From positions 1-23,363 of the forward strand of contig JAGWYC010000003.1 in the NCBI GenBank assembly GCA_018969565.1: DNA of 23,363 nucleotides. The letters run 5' to 3'. The notes beneath the pieces are model-generated. The model did not search any database. It was given only the letters and a program-made list of their open reading frames with translations, and was not told where the DNA came from. Positions 13,942 through 21,753 of the stretch are shown here, piece by piece. The number at the start of each line of letters is the position of its first letter. The stretch's first letter is position 1. A program made the position numbers and the translations under genes. This DNA is from Bacteroidota bacterium. Its GTDB lineage: Bacteria > Bacteroidota > Bacteroidia > NS11-12g > UBA955.

Positions 13942-15876
13942 ATGATGCGCGCCTGCTTCTTCACGCTGACCCTGCTTTTCACGGGATACGAATCCCTCCA
14001 CGGTCAATTGCTCACCGGCGAGGAACTGATTAAATCCGAACAGCGCGGGTTCACACAATCGCGCACTCTGCGTAGCAACAGCAGCAACGATTACGGGTAT
14101 ACCGTACACCACCAGACGCTGAACCTACAGGTAAACCCGAATGTTTCCGACAAGCTGAACGGCGCGGTGCAGATGCGTTTCCGGGCACAACGCAATATGG
14201 ATACCTTGCGGCTTGACCTTAGGGATGAATTGAAGGTGTTGAAGGTTACCCGCGGAACGGATACCCTGCGCTGGGAACACCGCAACCATCAGCTTTTTAT
14301 TATTCTGAAGAACAGAGTTGTCACAGGCGCTGAAGATTCGTTCAGCGTGCATTATTCCGGAAATCCTTCACGGGGCAGCGGTTTCGGATATTATGTGCGC
14401 GACAATCATCAGACCGGGAACATCATCCACACCCTGTCGCAGCCCTACGGAGCCCCTTATTGGTGGCCCTGCAAGAGCACCCTGGATGATAAACTGGATT
14501 CAGTAGATATCCTGGTGAGCACCGCCAAAGGACTCAGGGTGGCCTCCAACGGCTTGCTGACGGAAGAACGCGACCTGAACGACAGCACGGTGCTGTTTCA
14601 CTGGAAACACCGCTACCCGATTGCCCCTTATCTGGTTGCCATTGCGGTGAGCAACTACGTACCGTTCACCGACCACGCCCATTTCCACAACCGCAAGGAT
14701 TCCCTTCCGGTGCTGAATTATGTATTCCCGCAGAGTTTCTCTTCAGCGCGTGTTGAAGCGCTTCAAACCCTGCCCATGCTGCGCCTGTACGACAGCCTGT
14801 TCGGGGAATATCCCTTCATGAAGGAAAAATACGGCCATGCCCAGTTCACTTGGGGTGGCGGCATGGAACACCAGACTATGAGCTTCATGGTGAACTTCTC
14901 CTGGGACCTGATTGCCCACGAACTGGCACACATGTGGTTCGGCGATGGGGTTACCTGCGGAAGCTGGGAAGACTTATGGCTCAACGAAGGTTGGGCTACC
15001 TATGCCAATGCGCTCTGCTATGAATTTCTGAAAGGCAAACCGGCCTTCCGCGCCCGCCTTGAAGACATGCAGAAATATGTGATGAGTCAGCCCGGCGGCT
15101 CGGTATTTCCTACCGATACCCAGAATATAGGCAGGCTTTTCGACGGTCGCCTCACCTACAACAAAGGCGCGCTGGTTTACCACATGCTGCGCTGGCAACT
15201 TGGCGACAGCCTGTTCTTCGCCGGAGTGCGCAATTACCTCGCCTCACCCGCACACAAATACGGCTTTGCCCGGACTCGTGATTTTCAGCATTTCATGGAA
15301 GATGCTTCCGGACAAAACCTCAGTCCCTTTTTCAAGGATTGGTATATCGGTGAAGGTTATCCCACCTTCAACATTGACTGGCTGATGACCGGAACCAAAC
15401 TCAAAGTGCATGTGAAGCAGACAACCAGCCACCCGACTGTGCAATACTTCGACCTGAAGATACCGGTGCTGTTTAAAGGAATACCCGCCGATACCCTGCT
15501 GGTGATGAGTCCGCGCGACGGTGATGAAAGCTTCGAGTTTGAATTAAACACCCAGGTAGAAGATGCCATGTTCGACCCGGACCAATGGTTGCTGGCCCAG
15601 TCTGTGATTACAGGGCGCAATGCCAATCTGGGAGGCAGCGGCAGCATACAGGTTTATCCAAATCCGGGCAGGGCGGCGGTTCAGGTTTATTCCAGAAATC
15701 AGCGCATCAGCCTGGTGGAACTCTGCGACCTGTCAGGCCGGCAACTGCTGAGCAAATCATTGCCTGATGGCCTCTATGGCACCGAATTGGATTTACGTTC
15801 GCTCAGCGCCGGCATCTATGTGATGCGGGTCACAGCATCAGGTGGGGTTTATTTCACTAAATTTGAAGTACAATAG
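13942..15876 (+). CDS. Secreted M1-family aminopeptidase with T9SS sorting domain
   Basis: A 644-residue zinc aminopeptidase of the gluzincin M1 family, which removes N-terminal residues from peptides. The signal peptide is MMRACFFTLTLLFTGYESLHGQ; an upstream ATG at 13906 would spoil it. The N-terminal saddle domain covers about residues 40-225. The substrate motif is GGGMEHQT (the GxMEN equivalent, with His for Asn), the zinc motif is HELAH (His326, Glu327, His330), and the third ligand is Glu349 in WLNEGWATY. Near the C-terminus a type A T9SS domain (IQVYPNPGRAAVQVY ... ELCDLSGRQLL ... AGIYVMRV ... FTKFEVQ) predicts export across the outer membrane. The MbnP gene begins 11 nt after its stop, so cotranscription is likely. 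Confidence 0.95.
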   Translation: MMRACFFTLTLLFTGYESLHGQLLTGEELIKSEQRGFTQSRTLRSNSSNDYGYTVHHQTLNLQVNPNVSDKLNGAVQMRFRAQRNMDTLRLDLRDELKVLKVTRGTDTLRWEHRNHQLFIILKNRVVTGAEDSFSVHYSGNPSRGSGFGYYVRDNHQTGNIIHTLSQPYGAPYWWPCKSTLDDKLDSVDILVSTAKGLRVASNGLLTEERDLNDSTVLFHWKHRYPIAPYLVAIAVSNYVPFTDHAHFHNRKDSLPVLNYVFPQSFSSARVEALQTLPMLRLYDSLFGEYPFMKEKYGHAQFTWGGGMEHQTMSFMVNFSWDLIAHELAHMWFGDGVTCGSWEDLWLNEGWATYANALCYEFLKGKPAFRARLEDMQKYVMSQPGGSVFPTDTQNIGRLFDGRLTYNKGALVYHMLRWQLGDSLFFAGVRNYLASPAHKYGFARTRDFQHFMEDASGQNLSPFFKDWYIGEGYPTFNIDWLMTGTKLKVHVKQTTSHPTVQYFDLKIPVLFKGIPADTLLVMSPRDGDESFEFELNTQVEDAMFDPDQWLLAQSVITGRNANLGGSGSIQVYPNPGRAAVQVYSRNQRISLVELCDLSGRQLLSKSLPDGLYGTELDLRSLSAGIYVMRVTASGGVYFTKFEVQ

Positions 15877-15887
15877 GAAAAAGTACC

Positions 15888-16661
15888 ATGAAAACCTTGT
15901 TGAAATCACTATATGGACTTGGGGTTGCCGCCGCGCTGCTCAGCATCACTGCCTGTGAGCCTGATAATCCTCCCGCGCCGCCTGCGGCTTCTACCTTAAA
16001 ACTGCGGTTTGACGGCGTGTTCGGCAGCAAGGCGCTTTCCTTCGGAACACCGGATTTTGTAAAGGCTGATGGTGAAACCCTCATCTTTGATCAGTTCAAA
16101 CTCCTGTTTTCGAATGTTTCACTGATCCGTGAAGACGGCAGCCGACTGAAATTGGGCGATGGCTATGCTTACGCCGACTTCAAAGCCAATGCCACTTCTA
16201 CACAATACTTTGAGGTTCCCATTGGCAGCTATAAAGGTATTTCCCTGACGGTAGGCCTGGATTCTGCCACCAACCACGGCGATCCTGCACAGTGGCCTGC
16301 TGACCATCCCCTGAGCCCATTGAATAACGGCATGCACTGGGGCTGGGCAGGTGGTTATATCTTCTCCATGCTGGACGGAAATTATATTCCCAAGGGAAGC
16401 AGCACCAAGTCAGCCTTCAGTTTCCACATGGCCACCATGCGCTATGTGCGCACCATTGACCTGTTATTCCCTTTTACCAAAGTTCCCGGTAAAAATACCT
16501 TGGCGGTGCGCACCGATGCAGAGGAGTATTTCAAAAACCCTTACGCGATCAACTTCGTAAAAGACGGCAGTTTCAGCCATTCCACCGGTTCTGAGGTGAG
16601 CCTGATGGACAAGCTGTTCACCAATATAGAAGACATCTTCACCAATGTAACCCTGGAATGA
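15888..16661 (+). CDS. MbnP-family copper-binding lipoprotein
   Basis: A 257-residue protein of the MbnP family (PF20243), whose methanotroph member binds copper and carries a tryptophan modified to kynurenine by its partner MbnH. The signal peptide ends in a lipobox (SITAC, Cys23), so this is a lipoprotein, probably in the outer or inner membrane facing the periplasm. After a Pro/Ala linker comes the beta-rich domain with LRFDGVFGSKALSFGTPDF and VSLIREDGSRLKL, then the family signature DHPLSPLNNGMHWGWAGGY (residues about 139-157; Met149, Trp151 and Trp153), followed by the FSFHMATMRY strand. It overlaps the peroxidase gene by 4 nt (ATGA) and follows the aminopeptidase by 11 nt, with AGGAAA ahead of its start. 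The copper role is from the family; the exact modified Trp is not known here. Confidence 0.88.
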   Translation: MKTLLKSLYGLGVAAALLSITACEPDNPPAPPAASTLKLRFDGVFGSKALSFGTPDFVKADGETLIFDQFKLLFSNVSLIREDGSRLKLGDGYAYADFKANATSTQYFEVPIGSYKGISLTVGLDSATNHGDPAQWPADHPLSPLNNGMHWGWAGGYIFSMLDGNYIPKGSSTKSAFSFHMATMRYVRTIDLLFPFTKVPGKNTLAVRTDAEEYFKNPYAINFVKDGSFSHSTGSEVSLMDKLFTNIEDIFTNVTLE

Positions 16662-17764
16662 AGCGCAAGCGCTACCTATTCATCTTGCCGGCGCTCCTGA
16701 CCTTAGGGGTGTACTCCTGCAAAAGGGAAGCGCCTTTGCCGATTAAAAGTCCTTACCAGCCCACGCCGGTTAAGCCATCGGATATTTTTCCGGCCAGTTT
16801 TGGTATGCCGCTGATTCCTAAGGATAATCCCCTTACAGAAGAGGGCATTTACCTCGGCAGGATGCTGTTTTACGATCCGGTGCTGAGCCTGGATTCCAGC
16901 ATTTCATGCGCTTCATGCCACAGACAGGAATTTGCCTTCGGCGACCCAAAAATACTGAGCAAGGGTGTATTCGGGCTTTTGGGCACACGTAATGCGCCAC
17001 CTTTGTTCAACCTCGCCTGGCAGCGTACCTTTTTCTGGGATGCCCGTCAGCGCCGCCTCCGCGACCTGGTCTTTGAACCCATACAGGACCACCGCGAAAT
17101 GGCCATGAACGTCATTAAGCTGGAAGAAAAACTGAAAAGTCTGAACCGCTATCAGGCCGCATTTCGCCGCGCTTTCGGCGAAGAACCCAACCTGCATCAC
17201 ATGTCGCTGGCCATGGAACAGTTCCTGATGAGCATCGTTTCCGCCGACAGCAAATTCGACCGCTTCTTCCCCAGAAACCTCAGTGTGTTCACCCCGGAAG
17301 AACGCGACGGCTTCCTGTTGTTTAACGGAACTCCCGACAGCACCACACGTCCTGCAACAGGCGCCGACTGTTTCCACTGCCACGGCGGCGTGCATGCGCA
17401 GGCCATAGATCCTTCCATAGGCATTGTGAGCAATGGATTGGATGCCACCATTACCGATAAAGGGTACGGCAACATTACCGGAAAGGCCTTCGACCTGGGT
17501 AAATTCAAGACCCCTTCGCTAAGGAACCTGGTTTATTCAGCTCCATATATGCACGATGGCCGATTTGCAAGCATCGAAGAGGTTATTGACCACTACAGCG
17601 ACAACCTGAAGTTCAATGCCCCGAACCTGAGCCCACAGCTAAATCACGGCAATCTGCACCTGCAACTTACTGCTCAGCAGAAAAGGAACTTGATGGCCTT
17701 TCTGAAAACCATGACAGACAGCAGTCTGCTCACCAATAAGGCGTACAGCAATCCCTTCCGCTGA
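16658..17764 (+). CDS. Di-haem cytochrome c peroxidase/MauG family protein (MbnH-like)
   Basis: A 368-residue di-haem enzyme. It starts with a lipoprotein-type signal (lipobox-like VYSC, Cys21). The two haem sites are CASCH (Cys84, Cys87, His88) and CFHCH (Cys238, Cys241, His242). Between them lie NAPPLFNLAWQRTFFWDAR (with the family W/FWD(A/G)R block) and the helical PIQDHREM region. The final KTPSLRNL and APYMHDGRF block contains Met298, the probable axial ligand of the second haem. The gene neighbour MbnP suggests the MbnH role of oxidising a tryptophan in MbnP rather than plain peroxide removal; sequence alone does not exclude an ordinary peroxidase. Cotranslated with mbnP through a 4-nt overlap; a terminator follows after 120 nt. 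Confidence 0.92.
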   Translation: MKRKRYLFILPALLTLGVYSCKREAPLPIKSPYQPTPVKPSDIFPASFGMPLIPKDNPLTEEGIYLGRMLFYDPVLSLDSSISCASCHRQEFAFGDPKILSKGVFGLLGTRNAPPLFNLAWQRTFFWDARQRRLRDLVFEPIQDHREMAMNVIKLEEKLKSLNRYQAAFRRAFGEEPNLHHMSLAMEQFLMSIVSADSKFDRFFPRNLSVFTPEERDGFLLFNGTPDSTTRPATGADCFHCHGGVHAQAIDPSIGIVSNGLDATITDKGYGNITGKAFDLGKFKTPSLRNLVYSAPYMHDGRFASIEEVIDHYSDNLKFNAPNLSPQLNHGNLHLQLTAQQKRNLMAFLKTMTDSSLLTNKAYSNPFR

Positions 17765-17796
17765 GGGACTCAAATAAACTCTTGATTACCTTTCGA

Positions 17797-17806
17797 CGAA
17801 CGTTCG
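17797..17806. repeat. 10-bp perfect palindrome
   Basis: CGAACGTTCG is self-complementary, 33 nt after the peroxidase stop. It could be an operator or a small stem; nothing else marks it. Confidence 0.3.
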
Positions 17807-17830
17807 ACTAAATTCAATGCCTCGTTTCAA

Positions 17831-17857
17831 ACAAAAAAACCAAAAGGTCGTTTTTGT
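17831..17857 (+). terminator. A/T-rich hairpin, possible first terminator of the peroxidase unit
   Basis: ACAAAAA-ACC and GGT-TTTTTGT can pair around an AAAA loop with a small internal bulge. The right arm is itself T-rich, so this may aid termination upstream of the stronger terminator at 17885. Confidence 0.3.
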
Positions 17858-17884
17858 AGGAGGGTAGATTTAGTTTTCATAGCG

Positions 17885-17923
17885 CAACAAGGCCGGGCTT
17901 TATGTTCGGCTTTGTTGTTTTAT
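17885..17923 (+). terminator. Rho-independent terminator of the M1-MbnP-MbnH unit
   Basis: CAACAAGGCCG (17885-17895) pairs with CGGCTTTGTTG (17907-17917) over 11 bp with one G-U pair and an 11-nt loop, followed directly by TTTTAT. This is the most convincing intrinsic terminator of the window. Its right arm overlaps the predicted -33 region of prmA. Confidence 0.7.
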
Positions 17924-17947
17924 AAGCCACCCGCGGGCTTTTCTTTG
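17915..17947 (+). promoter_or_regulatory. Predicted prmA promoter
   Basis: TTGT (17915-17918) and TTTCTTTG (17940-17947; five of six -7 positions) are 21 nt apart, close to the usual spacing. The box ends 4 nt before the prmA ATG, again implying almost no leader. Confidence 0.45.
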
Positions 17948-17951
17948 CAGC

Positions 17952-18797
17952 ATGTCATTTATATGCCTGCGCCTGAACCTGAAACCACCCTTTGATGAAC
18001 ATGCGGAAATTGTTTCAGGAGTACTTGGTACCTATGAGTTCAGCGGTTTTGAAATCAGCGGTAACCAGGTAATAGCTTATGCAAACCGGGAAGACCTTGG
18101 CGATTGGCTGGACGAGGCACTGGAGGAAGTTTCAGCCTGGACTGAAGGCGAACCTCTGCGCAGCGAACTTGCTGACCGCAACTGGAACGAGGAATGGGAG
18201 CAACATTATTATCAGCCTTTGCTGTTGGCCGATAAACTGTGGATCCGTGGCTCCTTTCACCCGCATGCCCCTGATCCCGCTATGCTGGAACTCACCGTTG
18301 ACCCCAAAATGAGCTTCGGAACGGGTCATCACCCTACGACCGCACTGGTTGCAGAACAATTGTTACAGTTGCCTTTGAATAGCAAGTCCGTATGCGATAT
18401 GGGCTGCGGCACCGGAATCCTGGCTATGCTTGCACATAAAATGGGTGCCTCGCCCGTGGTAGCCATTGATTTTGACCCTTGGAGCGTAGAAAACACCAAA
18501 GAACATCTGCCCCTGAATCAGGCTGAAGCCATAGAAGTGATGCTTGGCGATGCCGAGGCCCTCGCTCCTTACACGGACCAATTCGATGTATTTATTGCCA
18601 ATATCCAGAAGAGCATCATCATGCGCGATGTGGCTGCTTACGTCAAGACCATGAAACACGGGGCTTTGCTGCTGGTGAGCGGTTTCTTCCGCCCTGACCT
18701 TGATGACATCAAAACCTGCTTTTCAGCGCAAGGATTAAACTTCATCACGGCCACCGACCGCGAAGGATGGTGCTGTGCCCAATTCCAAAAAGCCTGA
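17952..18797 (+). CDS. prmA: Ribosomal protein L11 methyltransferase
   Basis: A 281-residue cytoplasmic SAM-dependent methyltransferase that methylates ribosomal protein L11. The N-terminal substrate-recognition part occupies residues 1-90 with WNEEWEQHYYQPLLLAD. It is followed by the PrmA signature DPKMSFGTGHHPTT (118-130) and the SAM-binding glycine loop VCDMGCGTGILAML (147-160), then VAIDFDPWSVENTKEH. The residues FIANIQKSII are at the catalytic-pocket position, where other PrmA proteins have NILA/NINR-like sequences. It is the first gene after a strong terminator and is followed 10 nt later by a GreA/GreB-like gene. Confidence 0.94.
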   Translation: MSFICLRLNLKPPFDEHAEIVSGVLGTYEFSGFEISGNQVIAYANREDLGDWLDEALEEVSAWTEGEPLRSELADRNWNEEWEQHYYQPLLLADKLWIRGSFHPHAPDPAMLELTVDPKMSFGTGHHPTTALVAEQLLQLPLNSKSVCDMGCGTGILAMLAHKMGASPVVAIDFDPWSVENTKEHLPLNQAEAIEVMLGDAEALAPYTDQFDVFIANIQKSIIMRDVAAYVKTMKHGALLLVSGFFRPDLDDIKTCFSAQGLNFITATDREGWCCAQFQKA

Positions 18798-18807
18798 CAC
18801 GTCCCAC

Positions 18808-19275
18808 ATGAACGAACAAGAATTACAGGCGTTGAAGACGCAAATACTGGAAGCATGTGTACATAAAGTGCAGGAACGCATGGAAGAGGCGCTGGCCGCG
18901 ATGAACCGAGCCGCAGATGCCGCCCTTTCCGAAGAAAAGAGTTCCGCCGGCGACAAATACGAAACGGGCAGGGCTATGGGTTATCTGGAGCGGGAGCGCT
19001 ATGCCGGCGTATTGCAACAGGCCCGGAAGGAATTGTCGTTTTATCAGCAATTGAAACCGGTAAGCGATCCACAACGTGTAGAGCCCGGCGTGCTTGTTGC
19101 CGCAGAGAACCTGTTCATCCTGCTGGCCACCGGCATCGGAAAGATGGATGTTGCATGCCACACCGTGCTGGTCGTTTCCGCAGCCAGTCCGCTGGGACAG
19201 AAACTGCGGGGATTACAGGCCGGAGCCGGGTTTATGCTGAACGACCGAAGTATCCGGATCTTATCCCTCGTTTGA
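18808..19275 (+). CDS. GreA/GreB-like transcription elongation factor relative
   Basis: A 155-residue cytoplasmic protein with an N-terminal helical part (about 1-75) containing EEKSSAGDKYETGRAMGYLE and a C-terminal beta-rich part (about 90-155) with LVAAENLFILLATGIGKM and SPLGQKLRGLQAG, the GreA/GreB C-terminal pattern. Bacteroidota have many such short paralogues that may bind RNA polymerase; the exact role is unknown, and automated tools sometimes mislabel them as 3-oxoacyl-ACP synthase. The acidic tip of the coiled coil typical of cleavage factors is not obvious. The frame reaches 18775 inside prmA, but the ATG at 18808, 10 nt after the prmA stop, gives the family N-terminus MNEQELQALKTQ. 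Probably cotranscribed with prmA. Confidence 0.78.
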   Translation: MNEQELQALKTQILEACVHKVQERMEEALAAMNRAADAALSEEKSSAGDKYETGRAMGYLERERYAGVLQQARKELSFYQQLKPVSDPQRVEPGVLVAAENLFILLATGIGKMDVACHTVLVVSAASPLGQKLRGLQAGAGFMLNDRSIRILSLV

Positions 19276-19291
19276 AAGGGTTTATTGCCAC

Positions 19292-19323
19292 TTGATAAGA
19301 GCGGGATTCAAAGCATACCTTTG
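19292..19323 (+). promoter_or_regulatory. Promoter of the nusB cluster
   Basis: TTGA (19292-19295) and a perfect -7 box TACCTTTG (19316-19323) with 20-nt spacing. The start codon of nusB is 15 nt beyond the box, leaving a leader of about ten nucleotides. Confidence 0.65.
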
Positions 19324-19338
19324 CCCCGCTAAAGTTCT

Positions 19339-20274
19339 ATGCTTTCCAGGAGGTTGATCAGGATCAAGACGCTGCAGGCTTTGTACAGTTACAAACAGCA
19401 GGAGTCTGACCAGGTGCAGAGGGGAAAGGAACAATTGCTCGAGCAATTGTTCCGCTTTGAAGCTTTTTACCTGTTCTTATTACAGTTTCCGGCCGCATTC
19501 AGGGATTTCCTGAATAGCACAGCCGAGTTGGAACGACAAAAATTCTTCCCCGACAAGGAGCGCATCAGGGAATGTATGGTGCTGAACAGCAACAGCCTTG
19601 CGGGACTGATGGAAGAAACGGTTGCCAAAAGCGGGCGCAACAGCAATTTCAACTGGGATCAGGCTGCGGAATCCTTTGACCGCGTGTGGTCTGAACTGAA
19701 GGAGCAGGAATTTGTGCGCGATTATCTGGTGTTTGAGAAGCCTGATTTCTCCATGCAGCGGGAATTTCTGCTCCAGTTATACGATTACCTGATGAATGCC
19801 AGTGAGTTCTTTAACGACCTGATGGAAGAACAATATCCCGCCTGGTACGACGATGAGCAACAACTTTGGCGTGTAGTGTATAAAACACTGGAAGCGGCTA
19901 AGGAAGAAGATTTACCCCTGGCAGCACCCATGCGCAAAACTGATGACGAAATAGAATTTTCCTGCGAACTTTTCGCGCTGGTGTGCAACCGCGAAGCAGA
20001 GTTTGAATCACATATTAAAAAAGCCTCCAGCAACTGGGATACAGAGCGTATCGCTCTGGTGGACATGATTATCATGAAGATGGCCATTGCGGAATTCCTG
20101 CACTTCCCCCACATTCCGCCCAAGGTGAGCATCAATGAATACCTGGAGATTGCGAAAGAATACTCCACGCCCAACAGCAGCCGCTTCATCAACGGCATTC
20201 TGGACAAACTGCGCATCAGCCTGCAGGAAGATGGTTTGATGCGCAAAATCGGAAGAGGCCTGCGCGAAAACTGA
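19339..20274 (+). CDS. nusB: Transcription antitermination factor NusB, long Bacteroidota form
   Basis: A 311-residue protein, about twice the size of proteobacterial NusB. The N-terminus LSRRLIRIKTLQALYSYKQQ is the start of the NusB fold (RNA- and NusE/S10-binding helices). The middle region (about 40-190) is a long charged helical insertion typical of Bacteroidota. The C-terminal half restores the NusB core: ERIALVDMIIMKMAIAEFL, IPPKVSINEYLEIAKEYSTP and SSRFINGILDKL (about 235-300). NusB with S10 binds boxA RNA in rRNA leaders and promotes antitermination. It heads the cluster nusB - DUF1573 - yajC - coaE. Confidence 0.94.
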   Translation: MLSRRLIRIKTLQALYSYKQQESDQVQRGKEQLLEQLFRFEAFYLFLLQFPAAFRDFLNSTAELERQKFFPDKERIRECMVLNSNSLAGLMEETVAKSGRNSNFNWDQAAESFDRVWSELKEQEFVRDYLVFEKPDFSMQREFLLQLYDYLMNASEFFNDLMEEQYPAWYDDEQQLWRVVYKTLEAAKEEDLPLAAPMRKTDDEIEFSCELFALVCNREAEFESHIKKASSNWDTERIALVDMIIMKMAIAEFLHFPHIPPKVSINEYLEIAKEYSTPNSSRFINGILDKLRISLQEDGLMRKIGRGLREN

Positions 20275-20301
20275 ACCACAAATCCTTAGGGCAATTTGGG
20301 T

Positions 20302-20309
20302 TAATTTTG
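20302..20309 (+). promoter_or_regulatory. -7 promoter box of the DUF1573 gene
   Basis: TAATTTTG perfectly matches TAnnTTTG. It ends 16 nt before the ATG at 20326. GAGGA (20313-20317) lies 8 nt before the ATG, a possible Shine-Dalgarno. The gene may thus have its own promoter within the nusB cluster. Confidence 0.5.
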
Positions 20310-20325
20310 CCTGAGGAAGAATCTC

Positions 20326-20790
20326 ATGAAATACCAAATCAGCATATTCATCCTGACGGCGGCCTTGCTGGCGGCCTGCTCCGGAGGCGGCAAAATCAGC
20401 GCTGACAAAATTGACAACAACACCGCCACCGCCGACAAGCCACAAGGCGATACAAGCACACGCGGCTGGGCAAAATTCGATTCCGAGTTCCACGACTTCG
20501 GCAAGATTACCGACGGAGAATCGGTGCGCCATAAATTCAAGTTCACCAACGTGGGCAAAGGCGATCTGGTGATTTCTGATGTGCAGGCAGCCTGCGGCTG
20601 TACCTCGCCAAGCTGGTCAAAGGAAGTGATTCCTCCCGGCGGTGAAGGATATGTTGAAACGGTGTTTAATTCAACCGGCAGAGGCGAACCCAATGGCATT
20701 GAAAATACCAAATTCGTGGACGTATTCTTCCAGAATTCAACCATAGAAACCACTAAGCTCACGTTCAGAGCGCTTGTTGTAAAGAAATAA
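20326..20790 (+). CDS. DUF1573 lipoprotein
   Basis: A 154-residue protein with a lipoprotein signal (lipobox LAAC, Cys18). Then comes a Ser/Gly/Asp-rich linker and a single DUF1573 (PF07610) immunoglobulin-like beta-sandwich. The visible family features are HDFGKITDGE, FKFTNVGKGDLVISDVQ, the conserved AACGCTSPSW (with two cysteines), and the closing EVIPPGGEGYVETVFNS. Proteins of this group sit in the periplasm and are common in Bacteroidota, where they follow nusB; the function is not known. It begins 51 nt after nusB and ends 7 nt before yajC. Confidence 0.88.
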   Translation: MKYQISIFILTAALLAACSGGGKISADKIDNNTATADKPQGDTSTRGWAKFDSEFHDFGKITDGESVRHKFKFTNVGKGDLVISDVQAACGCTSPSWSKEVIPPGGEGYVETVFNSTGRGEPNGIENTKFVDVFFQNSTIETTKLTFRALVVKK

Positions 20791-20797
20791 AATCCCA

Positions 20798-21148
20798 ATG
20801 AATCAAATCGTATTACAGACCGGCAATGCCGGCGGATGGTCGCAGATGCTGCCACTCATCCTCATCATGGCCGTTTTTTATGTGTTCATGATCATGCCCC
20901 AGATGCGCAAGCAGAAAAAACAGCGCAACTTCCTTTCAGAAATTAAAAAAGGCGACCATGTGGTAACCACCGGTGGCATGCATGGCAAGGTGGTTTCCAT
21001 TCAGGATCAGACCATCACCCTGGAAACAGAAAGCGGCAACCGCATGAAATTTGAAAAAGCGGCCGTGAGCTTCGAAATGACTCAAAGCTCTTATCCCGCT
21101 TCCGAGAAAGCCGAAAAAACGGAAAAATCCGAGGAAAAATCAGCCTGA
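20798..21148 (+). CDS. yajC: Preprotein translocase subunit YajC
   Basis: A 116-residue accessory subunit of the SecDF-YajC complex that helps SecYEG. It has one transmembrane helix (about residues 13-33, LPLILIMAVFYVFMIMP), then the conserved QMRKQKKQRNFLSEIKKGD and VVTTGGMHGKVVSI blocks, followed by a short Lys/Glu/Ser-rich tail (KAEKTEKSEEKSA). The next gene, coaE, starts 4 nt after its stop, so the two are cotranscribed. Confidence 0.94.
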   Translation: MNQIVLQTGNAGGWSQMLPLILIMAVFYVFMIMPQMRKQKKQRNFLSEIKKGDHVVTTGGMHGKVVSIQDQTITLETESGNRMKFEKAAVSFEMTQSSYPASEKAEKTEKSEEKSA

Positions 21149-21152
21149 TGTT

Positions 21153-21749
21153 TTGCTGCGCGTGGGCATCACCGGCGGAATAGGCAGTGGGAAGTCCACC
21201 GTATGCGGCATTTTTGCGCGCCTGGGGATTCCTGTTTATGCTGCCGACCGTGAGGCCAAACGCCTCATGCGCGAAGACCTCGCATTGATTGCCTCCGTAA
21301 AAGAGGCGTTCGGATCGGATAGCTATTCCGGAAACGAACCCAATCGCCCATTCCTGGCCAACGCCGTATTCGGAAATCCGGAAAAACTGGCCCTGCTGAA
21401 CAGTCTGGTACATCCGGCGGTATTCCGCGATTTTGAGCGCTGGTGCGGCCTGCAACATGCTCCTTATGTGATTAAAGAAGCGGCCATCATGTTTGAATCA
21501 GGCAGCTACAAACAGGTTCACGAGGTAGTAGCCGTCACCGCCCCACTGGAACTGCGCATCCAAAGAGTAATGGAACGCGACGGCAGCAGCCGTGAAGAAA
21601 TTCTGAAACGCATACAGGCCCAGATGCCCCAGGAAGAAGTGGTGAAACGTGCCCATGATGTCATCAATAATGACGGAACACATTCACTGATCAGGCAGGT
21701 CGTTGGACTGCACCGGCAATTTCTGGCACGCGCAAAGGAACAGGCTTAA
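21153..21749 (+). CDS. coaE: Dephospho-CoA kinase
   Basis: A 198-residue cytoplasmic enzyme that phosphorylates dephospho-CoA, the last step of coenzyme A synthesis. The P-loop GGIGSGKS has Lys14. The later features are YAADREAKRLM, the LVHPAVFRDFERW block (substrate lid region), IKEAAIMFESG and VVAVTAPLELRIQRVMERDG. The start is a TTG at 21153, since the nearby ATG at 21148 is out of frame and no in-frame ATG precedes the P-loop; a GTG at 21162 would trim three residues. It is 4 nt behind yajC. In many Bacteroidota a YbbR-domain gene sits between these two; here it is missing. Confidence 0.93.
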   Translation: MLRVGITGGIGSGKSTVCGIFARLGIPVYAADREAKRLMREDLALIASVKEAFGSDSYSGNEPNRPFLANAVFGNPEKLALLNSLVHPAVFRDFERWCGLQHAPYVIKEAAIMFESGSYKQVHEVVAVTAPLELRIQRVMERDGSSREEILKRIQAQMPQEEVVKRAHDVINNDGTHSLIRQVVGLHRQFLARAKEQA

Positions 21750-21753
21750 AACA

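Noticed and set aside
17797..17815. GTTCGAC resembling a tRNA T-loop
   Set aside because: No acceptor, D or anticodon arms can be formed around it; it is part of a 10-bp palindrome.
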